Shown here piece after piece: positions 27,846 through 38,000 of a DNA stretch of 64,000 bases. The notes below the pieces were generated by a model. It was not told where the DNA came from. It was given only the letters and a program-made list of their open reading frames with translations, and did no database searches. Source of the stretch: Dokdonia sp. Dokd-P16 (GTDB lineage Bacteria; Bacteroidota; Bacteroidia; Flavobacteriales; Flavobacteriaceae); the NCBI RefSeq assembly GCF_003095655.1, contig NZ_CP029151.1, forward strand, positions 2,293,001-2,357,000, read 5' to 3'. A program made the position numbers and the translations under genes. Within the stretch, counting starts at the first letter, position 1; every line of letters starts with the position of its first letter.

Positions 27846-30800
27846 TTAGTGAATAATTAATTTTTGAGTGTATGTAGTTTGTAATTTCTGGACTTTGATA
27901 ATGTAAGCACCCGTACTTACGTCTTGTACTGGTAACTCTATTCTTGACGTTTCACTATCTGGTGTCCACTCTTTAATAAGCTGTCCTAGCATAGTGAATA
28001 GCTGTACTGACTTAACGTCATAATCTACTCTTTTATTAATTATAATATTATGAGACTGGCTGTTGAAGTAGATACTCAGGTTATCTGATTCCTCAGCTTC
28101 ATCAATAGTCTCTGTATCTACCACTTCGATATCTTGCTCATCTTCTTCTTGTTCATCTGTGTCTTCTGTAGTATCCTCAGTCTCTTCTTCGGCTTCTGCA
28201 GTTTTTTCAAAGACGATATAGAACCTATCTAAGTAAGTCCCAGCTTCTAGCGTTAAAGTGAATTTCTCATCAGTCGTGATGTCTGTGTAGGTATCTTGTA
28301 AGGCATCAAATACATATACAGTTGTGTTTTCTGTATTTACATTTTCAAGTGCATCTACACCAATAGAGATTTCGCCATCCATAGGTAAACCAATACGTAA
28401 AGGGAACTTTCTATCATTCTCAATAGCCGGAACTCCTAGAATTATGGCTTTCTCATCATCTAGCATCCACATCATATCTTCTTGTGGGTGGTTATCTATA
28501 ATCGCATCATAAGCTCTGTCATAACCAAAAGTCGTATTCTCATCGATAGTCATTAAAAGCTGTCTGTGATACGCACTAGGAGAGTCGAACCCTATTCTAA
28601 ATTTTTCTCTTAGGTCCTCATGTTGTACAATATCATCCTCTGCGTTAAGCGCACTTTCTGATTGTGTTGTTTCACCATTAAAGAAAAATGAACCAGAAGA
28701 TGCTTCTTTTGCAAACACACGTTGTGTATTATTAAAACTAGTAGTTCCGGTAGTTGCTGCTCTTACAAAGAATCCTTGACCTACGGCTATAAATTGAGTA
28801 GGAGTTTTAGTACCTACACCGCTTGTGTTTTGAGCAGGGTGACTTACTGCAGGAGTACCTCCACTGAGCGTATAGAGTGCATATCCAGCTTCATAGTCTG
28901 CTAAGAAGTGATTACCACCACCCCAGTGTTCCCAGAATGATAATGTACCCGTTAAGTGTGGATTATCATTAATAAATTTATTTGCATCAAGAGCAGAAGG
29001 GAAAGGATTACCCATCATGAAGTCATTACCTGCATTTATTAATTTATCAATTGATGCTGCATCTGTACCATTGTTAGGCTTACCAATAAAAACATAGTTT
29101 TGAGGATCTGTGATTCCGCCGCTACCTGGTCCTTTCATAGTGAATCCGTCACCTGTTTCTAACGATCCATAAGGACCTATTTGCTCATAAGCACTATAAG
29201 TATCAGCAGGGTCATTTCTATAGGTAAACAGCCAGTAAGCACTTACCGTTTTAGGTGAAGTATTTGCTCCATTATACCCTGTACTGAAGTTAAGTGATTG
29301 TGGATTATTTTCATCAGTTCCATCATTCATGATAGAGGCAACAGTGTGCACTTCGTTTATATCTGTTATATTTATAGGTCCTACAGGTGATGACCAGATA
29401 TTATATGAATACGTGTCTGAAGTCCCTTGCTGATCTCTTTCTAGTCTTCCAGCGCTAGTAGCTGCCAGATCACTATTTTCTGTCTGTATCAATTGAGATT
29501 CACCTACGAGATCCATGACACCGTCTAATCTTAAATAGTGAGATACTTCCATCTTACTATCATTTCCTACGGTTAACTCGGCTGTGACTGTATTTACATC
29601 AAGTGCTAGAACCGTGTTATTTGAGGCTGTAGAAACGTTGTGTGCTATTTGAACAATATTCCAATCAATGGTTTGCGTTCCATCAACTAATGATGGTGCA
29701 CCTGGTAGTGCCTGGGTAGCCCCATTAGTCCAAGTGTTAGTATTTGCCCAAACGCCATCTGCAGTTGAAACATAAGGTAGGGGAGCCGTTTGGAAATCTA
29801 CAGTTTGTAGATTTTTTATAGCCGCTACATAATTATTGTCAGACTCGTCTTTCACGTTTGTAAAAGTGTATTTATTCATAGGTAAATACATTTCAAGATC
29901 TGCCCAAGGGATTGTGGCTACTTCATTTTTAGAAATATTTTGAGGTATGATTTTACCATTTACAGAGTCATCGGTAAATTTCTCAATTTCTTGATTCATG
30001 ATGAATTGCAACTGCCCTTGCGATAGTGCTTGGTTCCATACTCTTACCTCATCTATAGTTCCATCAAAAAATCTTGTAGGGTTTTGATAGTTTGCAGCAG
30101 CAACCATAAAGTGTTGGCTTGAACTTACAGGGTTATTGCGTATTGCAGAAGTATCCTCTATACCATCAATATAAAATGTAGCTCTATTTCCATCATATAT
30201 CACAGCAACATGGTGCCATTCATCTTGAGGTAGCGCAATAGAAGCATTTAGAGCTTCATTAGTTCCAGCGGCATTTTTCCATACGATGCGAGGTCTTGAG
30301 GCATTATTAAGTAAAAGCGCATATCCTTCTGAATAAGGACCGATATTTCTTTTCGAAATGATATCGCTGTTATTTGCATTTGCGCCACGTTTCACCCAAG
30401 TTGATATTGTAAAAGGCCCAGTAAGATCTGCAACATCATCTGCATCCATGTAATCTCTAGTACCATCAAAGGTGATTGATCGCTCGTATATATATTCTGG
30501 TGCATAACCGAATGTGATGTATTTTTCACCTGTAAAGTCATATGTAGTTTCTAGCTTTGTACCGTTAGATGTCATTATACGGTAGTCTGACGTTGGGTCA
30601 AACGTAGGAGAGTCTGAAATAAACATAAAGAAATTTCCTGGAGGGGTAATTGTTGCTGACAATAGGGATTCTTCTAAAGATACTTTTACAGTACTTAAAT
30701 TACCAGTTTCTACAACTTTCCAAGTACGATTTATAGAGATAAAATTCACATTTGTGGATAATCCTGGAATGTTTAAACTCATATCAACGGCGATAGGTGA

Positions 30801-33800
30801 GGCTGCAGAAAGAGAAGCATTGTTGTTACCCCAGATTAAAAAGTTTTTGTCATCTATAGTCGCTGAAGCAGAATTAATGTGATCGCTATTTGTATCGTAA
30901 ATAGTTTCGATTCCCATTGTAATCGCTCCATCAATATGGCTCGAGATTGATTGCTTTTGATTTAAACCACTTGCATCATCTCTTCCTATACCTGCAATAT
31001 CATGTGTAAAACCACTATTATTTACTGTGTTCCAAATAATATTTCCAGCGCTATCTACGTAATTTTCATTACCAGGATTTGCATCATCGTTAGTAGGGTC
31101 ACTTGTAACAGAGTGAAGTGTAATACCATTTTTAATGGCTAAGTATGATTGGATTCGCTTTTGGTCGAATAGCGAATTTGGTAATCTATAACTAATAAAT
31201 TCTGTGATTTGCCCTTCAAAAAATGATTGGAAAGCATGACCTACTAGCGTGATTCTTCCTACTCCTAAATTGAACTGGCTATTTGTTACTTCTGAGTATG
31301 GCATGTCGTTACCACTTACAGAATATGTTCCAGTATAATTGTCAATACGAACACCGTTTTTGTAAATTTCACTGGTAAGTCCGTCACTACTTGCTTTCAC
31401 ATTTAGTATGATAAGTTCGCTATTCATTTCATCTGCAGTACTTACATAAGCTCTTCCATAATTACTACCATCTGCGGCAGATGTATTTTGAGGAGTTGCT
31501 CCTATCATATGACTTACGAGGTTATCTTGATTGTTGAATCTTTCAGAACCTGGATTAACCCATAAACCAGTTCCATCATTTGCAAATGCACCTCTTTCTA
31601 TACGTCCAGATAGTACGCCCTCTATTACACCAGATTCATTAAGTTGGGGTGTTCGTAACACCACCCAATAATCTGATGTGTCAAATCCACCTTTACCTTT
31701 TAAAACTTGATTAGCGGTTGTTTCAAACTCAACTAGAGGGTTGTAATTAGCATTTATTGCTGCACTGTTATGATATGTTGGTGGTGCGAGTTCTGCAGTA
31801 TAAGCGTCATTATCACGAGCTCTGTCTTGCCATACGTTAAGTAAGTCACCACTTGACACTGCGTCGATGTCGTTTGCTTTAAGCCATAAACTCATATTAG
31901 GAGTAACAGCTCCTGGTGCAATTACTGGATCTGGATCTGGATTATTTTGAGTACCAATTAAAAATACATTGTCAAAATTTGCCCCATCATCTGTAGTTCC
32001 AGCGTCTGATGCAAAGTAGATACGAAACTCAATGGATTGTCCAATTGTGTTACTAGGTAGATCTACAAATTGTTGCGTGAAATCTGATCTACCATCAACC
32101 GGATCTGATGCATTGTCACCTGACCAGCCATTTTGATTTATTCCTATAGCACGAACCTCGGCATCATTATACCAGTTTGATGTATCTGTATTATCACCTA
32201 ATGTACTCCAGGCGCCTGCTCCGTTGAGACGATATTGTACCTGCATACCATCATCTTGATCATCATTAGTATTAATTCTCATATCTAATAAAAAGCGAAC
32301 ATTTGAATATCCATTTAGTGATATAGGAGGACTTGTTACGTAGGTTCTTGTATTGTTTGCGTAGTTATCATAATTATCTGTATACCAATAGTCACCTTCG
32401 GCACCTAATTCTACACTGTTTGATCCGTATCTCCAGATTGATCCTGAAGTTGAACTAGCCGTCCAATTGCCATCATCCGTATCAAAATTTTCATAGTAGA
32501 TGGTGTAATCAAGATTATTATTTACTATACCAGCTCCTTGAATATTGAATAAATATAGCCCTTCATCTGTGTCATTGTTTTGAATCCTAACAGTTGCAAG
32601 GTGTGTGATTAGAGCATCTGGAGTATATTTAATTTGAAATGTGACAAAATTTCCACCAGCTATCGTATTGTTTGGAATAAGAGATACCTGAAACCTAGAA
32701 GCACCAGCTCCCACAATATCTATGTATGGGCTGCCTCCAGTGAGTAGTAAATCGTTAATTCCTTCATTTTCAATTACAAATGTTTTTGTTACAGAATAAC
32801 CAAGCTCAACACTTCCAAAATTGGTGTTATCTGTTAAGGATGGAGTAATATCATTATTACTTATTTCTATTCCATCACCTGACAGAACAATCTCAGGTTC
32901 TACATCCAATGTAGTGCCAGATATCACAAAATTAAAAGGGTTCTCGTCTGGATCATTAGAAGCAATTAATATTTCTGCATTATGTATTCCTGTAAGTAAC
33001 GGGTTATAGGTGATTTCAAAAGTAGTATTACCTCCTGGAATTATTGTTGTTGCAGGTGACTGTGTTATAGTGAAGTAATTAAATCCAGGAGTGCCAGCAG
33101 CGACTATTGTTGGTGTTCCCGCTAAAATTAAATCCGCAACTCCTGTATTTGAAATTCTAAATATCTTAGAGATAGGTGCTCCTACAGTTGTTGTTCCGAA
33201 ATTTGTGTTGTCTGCCAGCGTTGGAATAGTATCACCATCTGATATAATTACTGAATTACCCGATAGACTAATGTCTGGTGTAGGACCGTTAATCCCAGTG
33301 ATTGATATTGCATCTATCGCCGTGTCCGATCTGTTGTTACTTCCAGTACCGTCTGTGGCAGAGAAGCGAAAGTAAACTACGGAGCCCAAGTAGGCATTAA
33401 GGCTAATTGTTTCTGTTAACCAAGGAGATGTTTCATCCGACTGCTGTTCTCCATTTCTAGAAAATAAATTTGACCAAGAACCTCCTCCATTTGTACTTAT
33501 ATCTAAATTAAGTGATCCATTATTACCATGCATATGATAGTCAAATTCAAAAAGGGCAGAGGTGTAATTAGTAAGGTCAATACAATCTGAAATTAATCGG
33601 GCTACTGAACCCGTACTTGAATTACTAGCTTCTATATAAGCATATTGATTGCCGTCTGATGCGGTAGATGGACCGGTATTATTCGTTGGAGTATTCCCAG
33701 AACCTATAGACCAGTCAAAATTATCTGCGGCAGTTTGTGACCATCTACCAAAACCAGTTTCAAAGCTTTCCGTATATAACGTTGCATCAATGCAATTAGT

Positions 33801-34433
33801 TGCAGGTAACCCCCTGATGATTACATTGTCAATAGCAGCCCCATTATTATCAGTCAAAACATCACCAATATTATCACTTCCAAAAACTACTCGAATTTGA
33901 ATATTTGCTGCGTTATTAAAATTAGTGTCAAATGCGCTAAGATTTAGCGTAGGAGCATTAGTGAAGGCATCACCACCTGTAGGTGTGTTATCGCCAGACC
34001 ATCCATCGGTATTATCTGCTATGCCATCTACATCTGTATCATTATAAAAGCCACTAGCTGCAGTTCCTAGGACAGACCAAGTGCCTCCATTTATGCGATA
34101 CTGTAATTGAATTCCATCTCTAAAACGTTCAGTTTTATAAAAGTGATTTAAGTCGAGAGTTAAATTTACATAACCAGTTAAGTCAATTACAGGACTTTCT
34201 AACGCAAAAAGAGCATTGTTTGCATATGAAGGATATTGATCATTGATAGCAAAACCTCCTATATTAAACGAGCCATTAGTATTGATGCTCTGGGTCCACG
34301 CATTGTCACCAGTTGTATTTGAGAAGTCTGCGTTAAATAAAACGGTTTGCGCGCTAATGGATGATACAGATTGTGTAATAACCAAAATTACGGAGGCGAG
34401 AAGTAGTACTCGACCAATTGAGGGGTTTTTCAT
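27846..34433 (-). CDS. Giant T9SS-secreted surface protein with LamG-like domain (2195 aa)
   Basis: A signal peptide (MKNPSIGRVLLLASVILVIT) begins the protein. Domains in order: repeated MAM-like beta domains (for example CIDATLYTESFETGFGRWSQ near residue 220), two choice-of-anchor-D-like modules about residues 385-640 (LIASNDPDENPFNFVISGT), a further MAM-like block, a LamG/concanavalin-like domain around residues 1310-1460 (FTISTWVKRG, DEWHHVAVIYDG, DEVRVWNQAL), a very acidic Glu/Asp linker, and a C-terminal T9SS type A sorting domain (LFTMLGQLIKEW then STGAYIIKVQ). It is probably an adhesin or polysaccharide-binding surface protein. No catalytic domain is recognised. A pair of phased repeats lies upstream. 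Confidence 0.88.
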   Translation of the reverse strand: MKNPSIGRVLLLASVILVITQSVSSISAQTVLFNADFSNTTGDNAWTQSINTNGSFNIGGFAINDQYPSYANNALFALESPVIDLTGYVNLTLDLNHFYKTERFRDGIQLQYRINGGTWSVLGTAASGFYNDTDVDGIADNTDGWSGDNTPTGGDAFTNAPTLNLSAFDTNFNNAANIQIRVVFGSDNIGDVLTDNNGAAIDNVIIRGLPATNCIDATLYTESFETGFGRWSQTAADNFDWSIGSGNTPTNNTGPSTASDGNQYAYIEASNSSTGSVARLISDCIDLTNYTSALFEFDYHMHGNNGSLNLDISTNGGGSWSNLFSRNGEQQSDETSPWLTETISLNAYLGSVVYFRFSATDGTGSNNRSDTAIDAISITGINGPTPDISLSGNSVIISDGDTIPTLADNTNFGTTTVGAPISKIFRISNTGVADLILAGTPTIVAAGTPGFNYFTITQSPATTIIPGGNTTFEITYNPLLTGIHNAEILIASNDPDENPFNFVISGTTLDVEPEIVLSGDGIEISNNDITPSLTDNTNFGSVELGYSVTKTFVIENEGINDLLLTGGSPYIDIVGAGASRFQVSLIPNNTIAGGNFVTFQIKYTPDALITHLATVRIQNNDTDEGLYLFNIQGAGIVNNNLDYTIYYENFDTDDGNWTASSTSGSIWRYGSNSVELGAEGDYWYTDNYDNYANNTRTYVTSPPISLNGYSNVRFLLDMRINTNDDQDDGMQVQYRLNGAGAWSTLGDNTDTSNWYNDAEVRAIGINQNGWSGDNASDPVDGRSDFTQQFVDLPSNTIGQSIEFRIYFASDAGTTDDGANFDNVFLIGTQNNPDPDPVIAPGAVTPNMSLWLKANDIDAVSSGDLLNVWQDRARDNDAYTAELAPPTYHNSAAINANYNPLVEFETTANQVLKGKGGFDTSDYWVVLRTPQLNESGVIEGVLSGRIERGAFANDGTGLWVNPGSERFNNQDNLVSHMIGATPQNTSAADGSNYGRAYVSTADEMNSELIILNVKASSDGLTSEIYKNGVRIDNYTGTYSVSGNDMPYSEVTNSQFNLGVGRITLVGHAFQSFFEGQITEFISYRLPNSLFDQKRIQSYLAIKNGITLHSVTSDPTNDDANPGNENYVDSAGNIIWNTVNNSGFTHDIAGIGRDDASGLNQKQSISSHIDGAITMGIETIYDTNSDHINSASATIDDKNFLIWGNNNASLSAASPIAVDMSLNIPGLSTNVNFISINRTWKVVETGNLSTVKVSLEESLLSATITPPGNFFMFISDSPTFDPTSDYRIMTSNGTKLETTYDFTGEKYITFGYAPEYIYERSITFDGTRDYMDADDVADLTGPFTISTWVKRGANANNSDIISKRNIGPYSEGYALLLNNASRPRIVWKNAAGTNEALNASIALPQDEWHHVAVIYDGNRATFYIDGIEDTSAIRNNPVSSSQHFMVAAANYQNPTRFFDGTIDEVRVWNQALSQGQLQFIMNQEIEKFTDDSVNGKIIPQNISKNEVATIPWADLEMYLPMNKYTFTNVKDESDNNYVAAIKNLQTVDFQTAPLPYVSTADGVWANTNTWTNGATQALPGAPSLVDGTQTIDWNIVQIAHNVSTASNNTVLALDVNTVTAELTVGNDSKMEVSHYLRLDGVMDLVGESQLIQTENSDLAATSAGRLERDQQGTSDTYSYNIWSSPVGPINITDINEVHTVASIMNDGTDENNPQSLNFSTGYNGANTSPKTVSAYWLFTYRNDPADTYSAYEQIGPYGSLETGDGFTMKGPGSGGITDPQNYVFIGKPNNGTDAASIDKLINAGNDFMMGNPFPSALDANKFINDNPHLTGTLSFWEHWGGGNHFLADYEAGYALYTLSGGTPAVSHPAQNTSGVGTKTPTQFIAVGQGFFVRAATTGTTSFNNTQRVFAKEASSGSFFFNGETTQSESALNAEDDIVQHEDLREKFRIGFDSPSAYHRQLLMTIDENTTFGYDRAYDAIIDNHPQEDMMWMLDDEKAIILGVPAIENDRKFPLRIGLPMDGEISIGVDALENVNTENTTVYVFDALQDTYTDITTDEKFTLTLEAGTYLDRFYIVFEKTAEAEEETEDTTEDTDEQEEDEQDIEVVDTETIDEAEESDNLSIYFNSQSHNIIINKRVDYDVKSVQLFTMLGQLIKEWTPDSETSRIELPVQDVSTGAYIIKVQKLQTTYTQKLIIH

Positions 34434-34540
34434 TTTGTCAGATTTGTCGCTATAAAACCGTTGGGGTGGGTTTTATAGTGAGTTGGGACGGCTAAATTAT
34501 GAAAAAAACTAGATTTTCAATAGTAAAAGTGCTAAAAATG

Positions 34541-34645
34541 TGTAATTGGGCTGCTATTTGTGTATTTCATCGATGTTTTTTGAAGAAAAAGTGAGTGTGG
34601 TACTTGTATTTTTTCACAACACTGTGTATTTCGTCGATGATTTTT
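34541..34645 (-). promoter_or_regulatory. Two 20-bp-phased direct-repeat sites upstream of the giant T9SS gene
   Basis: TGTAATTGGG (34541) and TGTATTTCATCGATG (34561) start 20 bases apart. TGTATTTTTTCAC (34605) and TGTATTTCGTCGATG (34625) also start 20 bases apart. They are 108-192 bases before the start codon of the minus-strand gene. The spacing resembles LytTR-type operators. The gap 34434-34834 otherwise holds a terminator and one palindrome half-copy (34753). Confidence 0.55.
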
Positions 34646-34781
34646 GTCTTTTTGTTGAATGCTAATTATTGAATTGTCAATTATTTGACTAGTAGTATTT
34701 GTGGAGTGAAGTCATTTATTTAGGTGTTTTTACTTCTCATTGTGCTTTAAATTTTCGCGAAAGCGTAACCACTAAAAACAA

Positions 34782-34810
34782 AAAGAGCATCCAAAATTAG
34801 GATGCTCTTT
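34782..34810 (-). terminator. Terminator after the PID-CTERM-like gene
   Basis: AAAGAGCATCC pairs with GGATGCTCTTT around AAAATTA, with an A run on the left that gives a U run on the minus strand. A one-arm palindrome copy (34753-34764) follows it. Confidence 0.92.
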
Positions 34811-34834
34811 AAGCCTTGAATTAACACTAAATAA

Positions 34835-35029
34835 TTATTTTTCTGACTGCGCTCGTTTTTTTAAACCTAGATATGCCCCTGCAGCGAGGCCTATTACTAT
34901 AAATCCATCTATAGGTGCAGCGGGAGCTTCGTCGTTTACATCATTTGCAAAGCTGATCTGGGCTTGGACTCCTGCGCTCATAAATAAGAGAAGGAGTGTT
35001 GTCAATATGTATTTTTTATATGTAGTCAT
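34835..35029 (-). CDS. Small PID-CTERM-like protein (64 aa)
   Basis: The protein has a signal peptide (MTTYKKYILTTLLLLFMSAGVQAQ), a short middle, then APIDGF, a hydrophobic helix (IVIGLAAGAYLGL) and a basic end (KKRAQSEK). The PID motif, helix and basic tail match the PID-CTERM sorting signal of flavobacterial proteins, thought to be handled by an exosortase-type system. It is 15 bases after the M14 giant gene, so the two are probably co-transcribed. Its own function is unknown. Confidence 0.75.
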   Translation of the reverse strand: MTTYKKYILTTLLLLFMSAGVQAQISFANDVNDEAPAAPIDGFIVIGLAAGAYLGLKKRAQSEK

Positions 35030-35044
35030 ATGAATTTTATTAGT

Positions 35045-38000
35045 TTATTGGATAACAATTTTATGAGATACCTTGATATTTTCACCATTAATAGATAGTA
35101 TATACATGCCACTACTTAGTTGGTTAAGATCATGAATTACCGCCTTATTACCGTTGAATAAAGCTGGCTTACTCATTACTGTTTGTCCTAGTAAATTTGT
35201 GATTACCACATCTACATCACTTCCTGAAAATGCTGTAGATGTAATGGTTAATCTTCCATTTGTGATAGGATTAGGATACATAGTAAAATCAATCACTTCT
35301 TCATTTGTAGTTGATAATACTTCGCGCTGGTAGACAATTTCAAAACGATTTGTATCTACACTTGTCTCAATGTTGTTATCAACAGTAAAAGCGATAGTGT
35401 TTAATCCTTCTTCTAGTAAAGTAGTCTCACCTGTGTGGTTGTCCTTAAGATATGTTTCTACCTCATTTAATCCATAGACGTCAAGATCTAATGTGTAATT
35501 ACTAGTGCGATACAGTGCATTGTAAAGTTGTATCTGATCATCTTCTGTAGGCATAGCTACTTTATCAATGCTTAGGAGTCCGCCATCTTTTAAAACACCC
35601 ATGTTCTCATCAATATTAAAGAACTTTGAAACATCTTCTGATGTTACGTCGTTACTGTAGCTATCACCATAAAGGATGACAAAGTTATCTTGTAAGCCTA
35701 TTTCTTCACCATAGTGTTCACTTCTATACAATCTACCTATAAGGTGTGGTGATGTGGCAATAGCGTTTGATGAATTACTATAGAGCGGTACTTCATTACC
35801 AGGAACTTTATCTGTCTCGTTAAAGACAATCTCAGTACTACTATCTGTAACAGTAGCATCTGTTGCTGTAAAAATAGCTTGACCAGGTTGTATGAAATGG
35901 TAGTCTTTAGAATTTGCTCCATTACTAGAACCACTTCCGTCTAGAAGAACAGTTACATATTGTCCTCTCGAACCTAGAGTAGCATCCCATACCCAAATCT
36001 CTCCAGTTCTCACATTTGTAGAAGCTGAAAGTACGGTGTTTATGTTTAAAGAAGCCTGATATGGATTTCCTATAAAGTTAAAAGCTCCCGCATTGTGGTT
36101 AAGTGTACTGCCAGTAACACTTACCGGAGACGTAGCGACAGTTCCTGTCGCTCTTAATGTGGTAGCAGTAGGAGTGGCCGCATTACTTGTGACATTGACA
36201 CTACGATCACCTCTTACTAGAAGTCTAAAAGGTTCACCAGCACTCAAGGTAGTTACATCTGTGTTTGTAACATTTTCCCATGACTGTGAGGCGTTATCTA
36301 ATTTAAAGATAGAACCATTTCCAGAAGCAGTAGCATCAAAACCATTTTCACCCGTTAAGGAACCTGAGATATGAGTACCATAACCTGGGTTAGGATTCAC
36401 ATTGTCGGTAGGGAAAGAGGTGCCTGTGTTATTGACCCCTTCTTGCCAGTTTGTATTGATACTTGTAGTTGTGGTTACAGGACTAGAAAGTAATCTAAAA
36501 GCCCTTCTTGCAGGAATGTATCGTTCAGTCGTTACATTACCAGAGATAGTCCCACCCGTAATTATATCAATCATTGCGGTTCTTGTAGCATTACTCAATA
36601 ATGTAAGTGTATTTCCTGTATTAAGCGTACCATCAGTTAGCGTTAACAATTTATTTACAGAAACTGCCGTGCTTAAGGTAACACCTTGAGTGGTGTCACT
36701 ATTATCAATTACTAAGTTTGCAATTTCAATTGCATTACCAGAAATTTCCTGAGGAGAACTTCCTGACATTAATAGCATCCCACTTGCTCCAGAGATGTCA
36801 CCAGAATTAGTGAGGTCACCGTTTATATCCAGCGTAGTAGCTGCTAGATTTAATGTTGCGCCAGCAAGTATTGTTACATTATTTACTACTGTATTTGCCG
36901 ATAGGGTAGGAGCTCCAGAACGTACTTCGATATTGTCATTACTTGTAGCAATACCACTTGGATCTTGTGGTGTCCACGCTCCTGTGTCGTAGATGTAGGT
37001 TGTGTTTGAAGCGGTAAAGCGTAAATTATCTATAGCTATATCTCCTTGAAAACTTCCTACTCCTGTAGTACCTACAAACCTAAGTTTGATATTTTTTCCT
37101 GAAAATGATGATAAGTCAATAGTCTCTTCTCTCCAGCCTGTTCCATCAACACCTTCTAATTGAGTAACTGCCGCACTAAAGGTTTCTCCTCCATCTTCAC
37201 TTACAAAAATGTCCAATATTGGTCTTTGAGAGAAAGTACCTGCTGTTCTCATATGATAGTTAAAAACTAAACTTGCGATAGTATAATCTGTGAGGTCTAA
37301 ACACTGTGATTGTAATATGGCAGTATTACCTTGATTAATACCTCCAACTGTTGTAGCGGGTGCAGATGCCTCTACATACAGATAATCATCACCATCTATT
37401 AGTAAATTACCTGCTCCTGTTCCTGGTCCAGTATCTCCTGTTGGAGTTACATCATTATTTCTCAACCAATCACCATCATCACCATCTATTTGTTCAAAAA
37501 TCCCAAAGTCTGCTGTAAAATTTTCGGTGTAAGGGACTGTTGTAATTGCATCGCACAATGGTTTTGTAGTAAATTCTACAACGCTACTATATGGTGAATT
37601 TGCTGCGCCAGAACATACTGCGCTAACTTGGATTTCATAAGTAGTTTCAGGTTCTAGATTTGCTAGTTCAAATGTGTTTGTAGAAACAGCTTGCGTCGTA
37701 TAGGCTGTAGTTCCGCTTTCGCGAAAGCGTAAACTATAATCTCCACTTGCTGCGGCATTCCAACTTACGCTTGCAGTAGTGATTTCTATATTTGAAATAG
37801 CCAAATCATCTGGAGCGGTTGTATATGGTTCAATAGTTACGGTTGCCGTACAAGTATCTGTATTATTTCCAGTATCTGTCACAGTAAGTGTAACTGTATT
37901 TACCCCAACATTTGAACAATCAAACGTATCAATATCTAAAGTCAAACTAGCAATAGTACCATCATCTGTGGATCCATTATCTATTTGAGATGCGAGTATA

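Noticed and set aside
28324-28904. Open frames on the plus strand inside the giant LamG gene
   Set aside because: They are shadows of a long, clearly coding minus-strand gene and have no family features.
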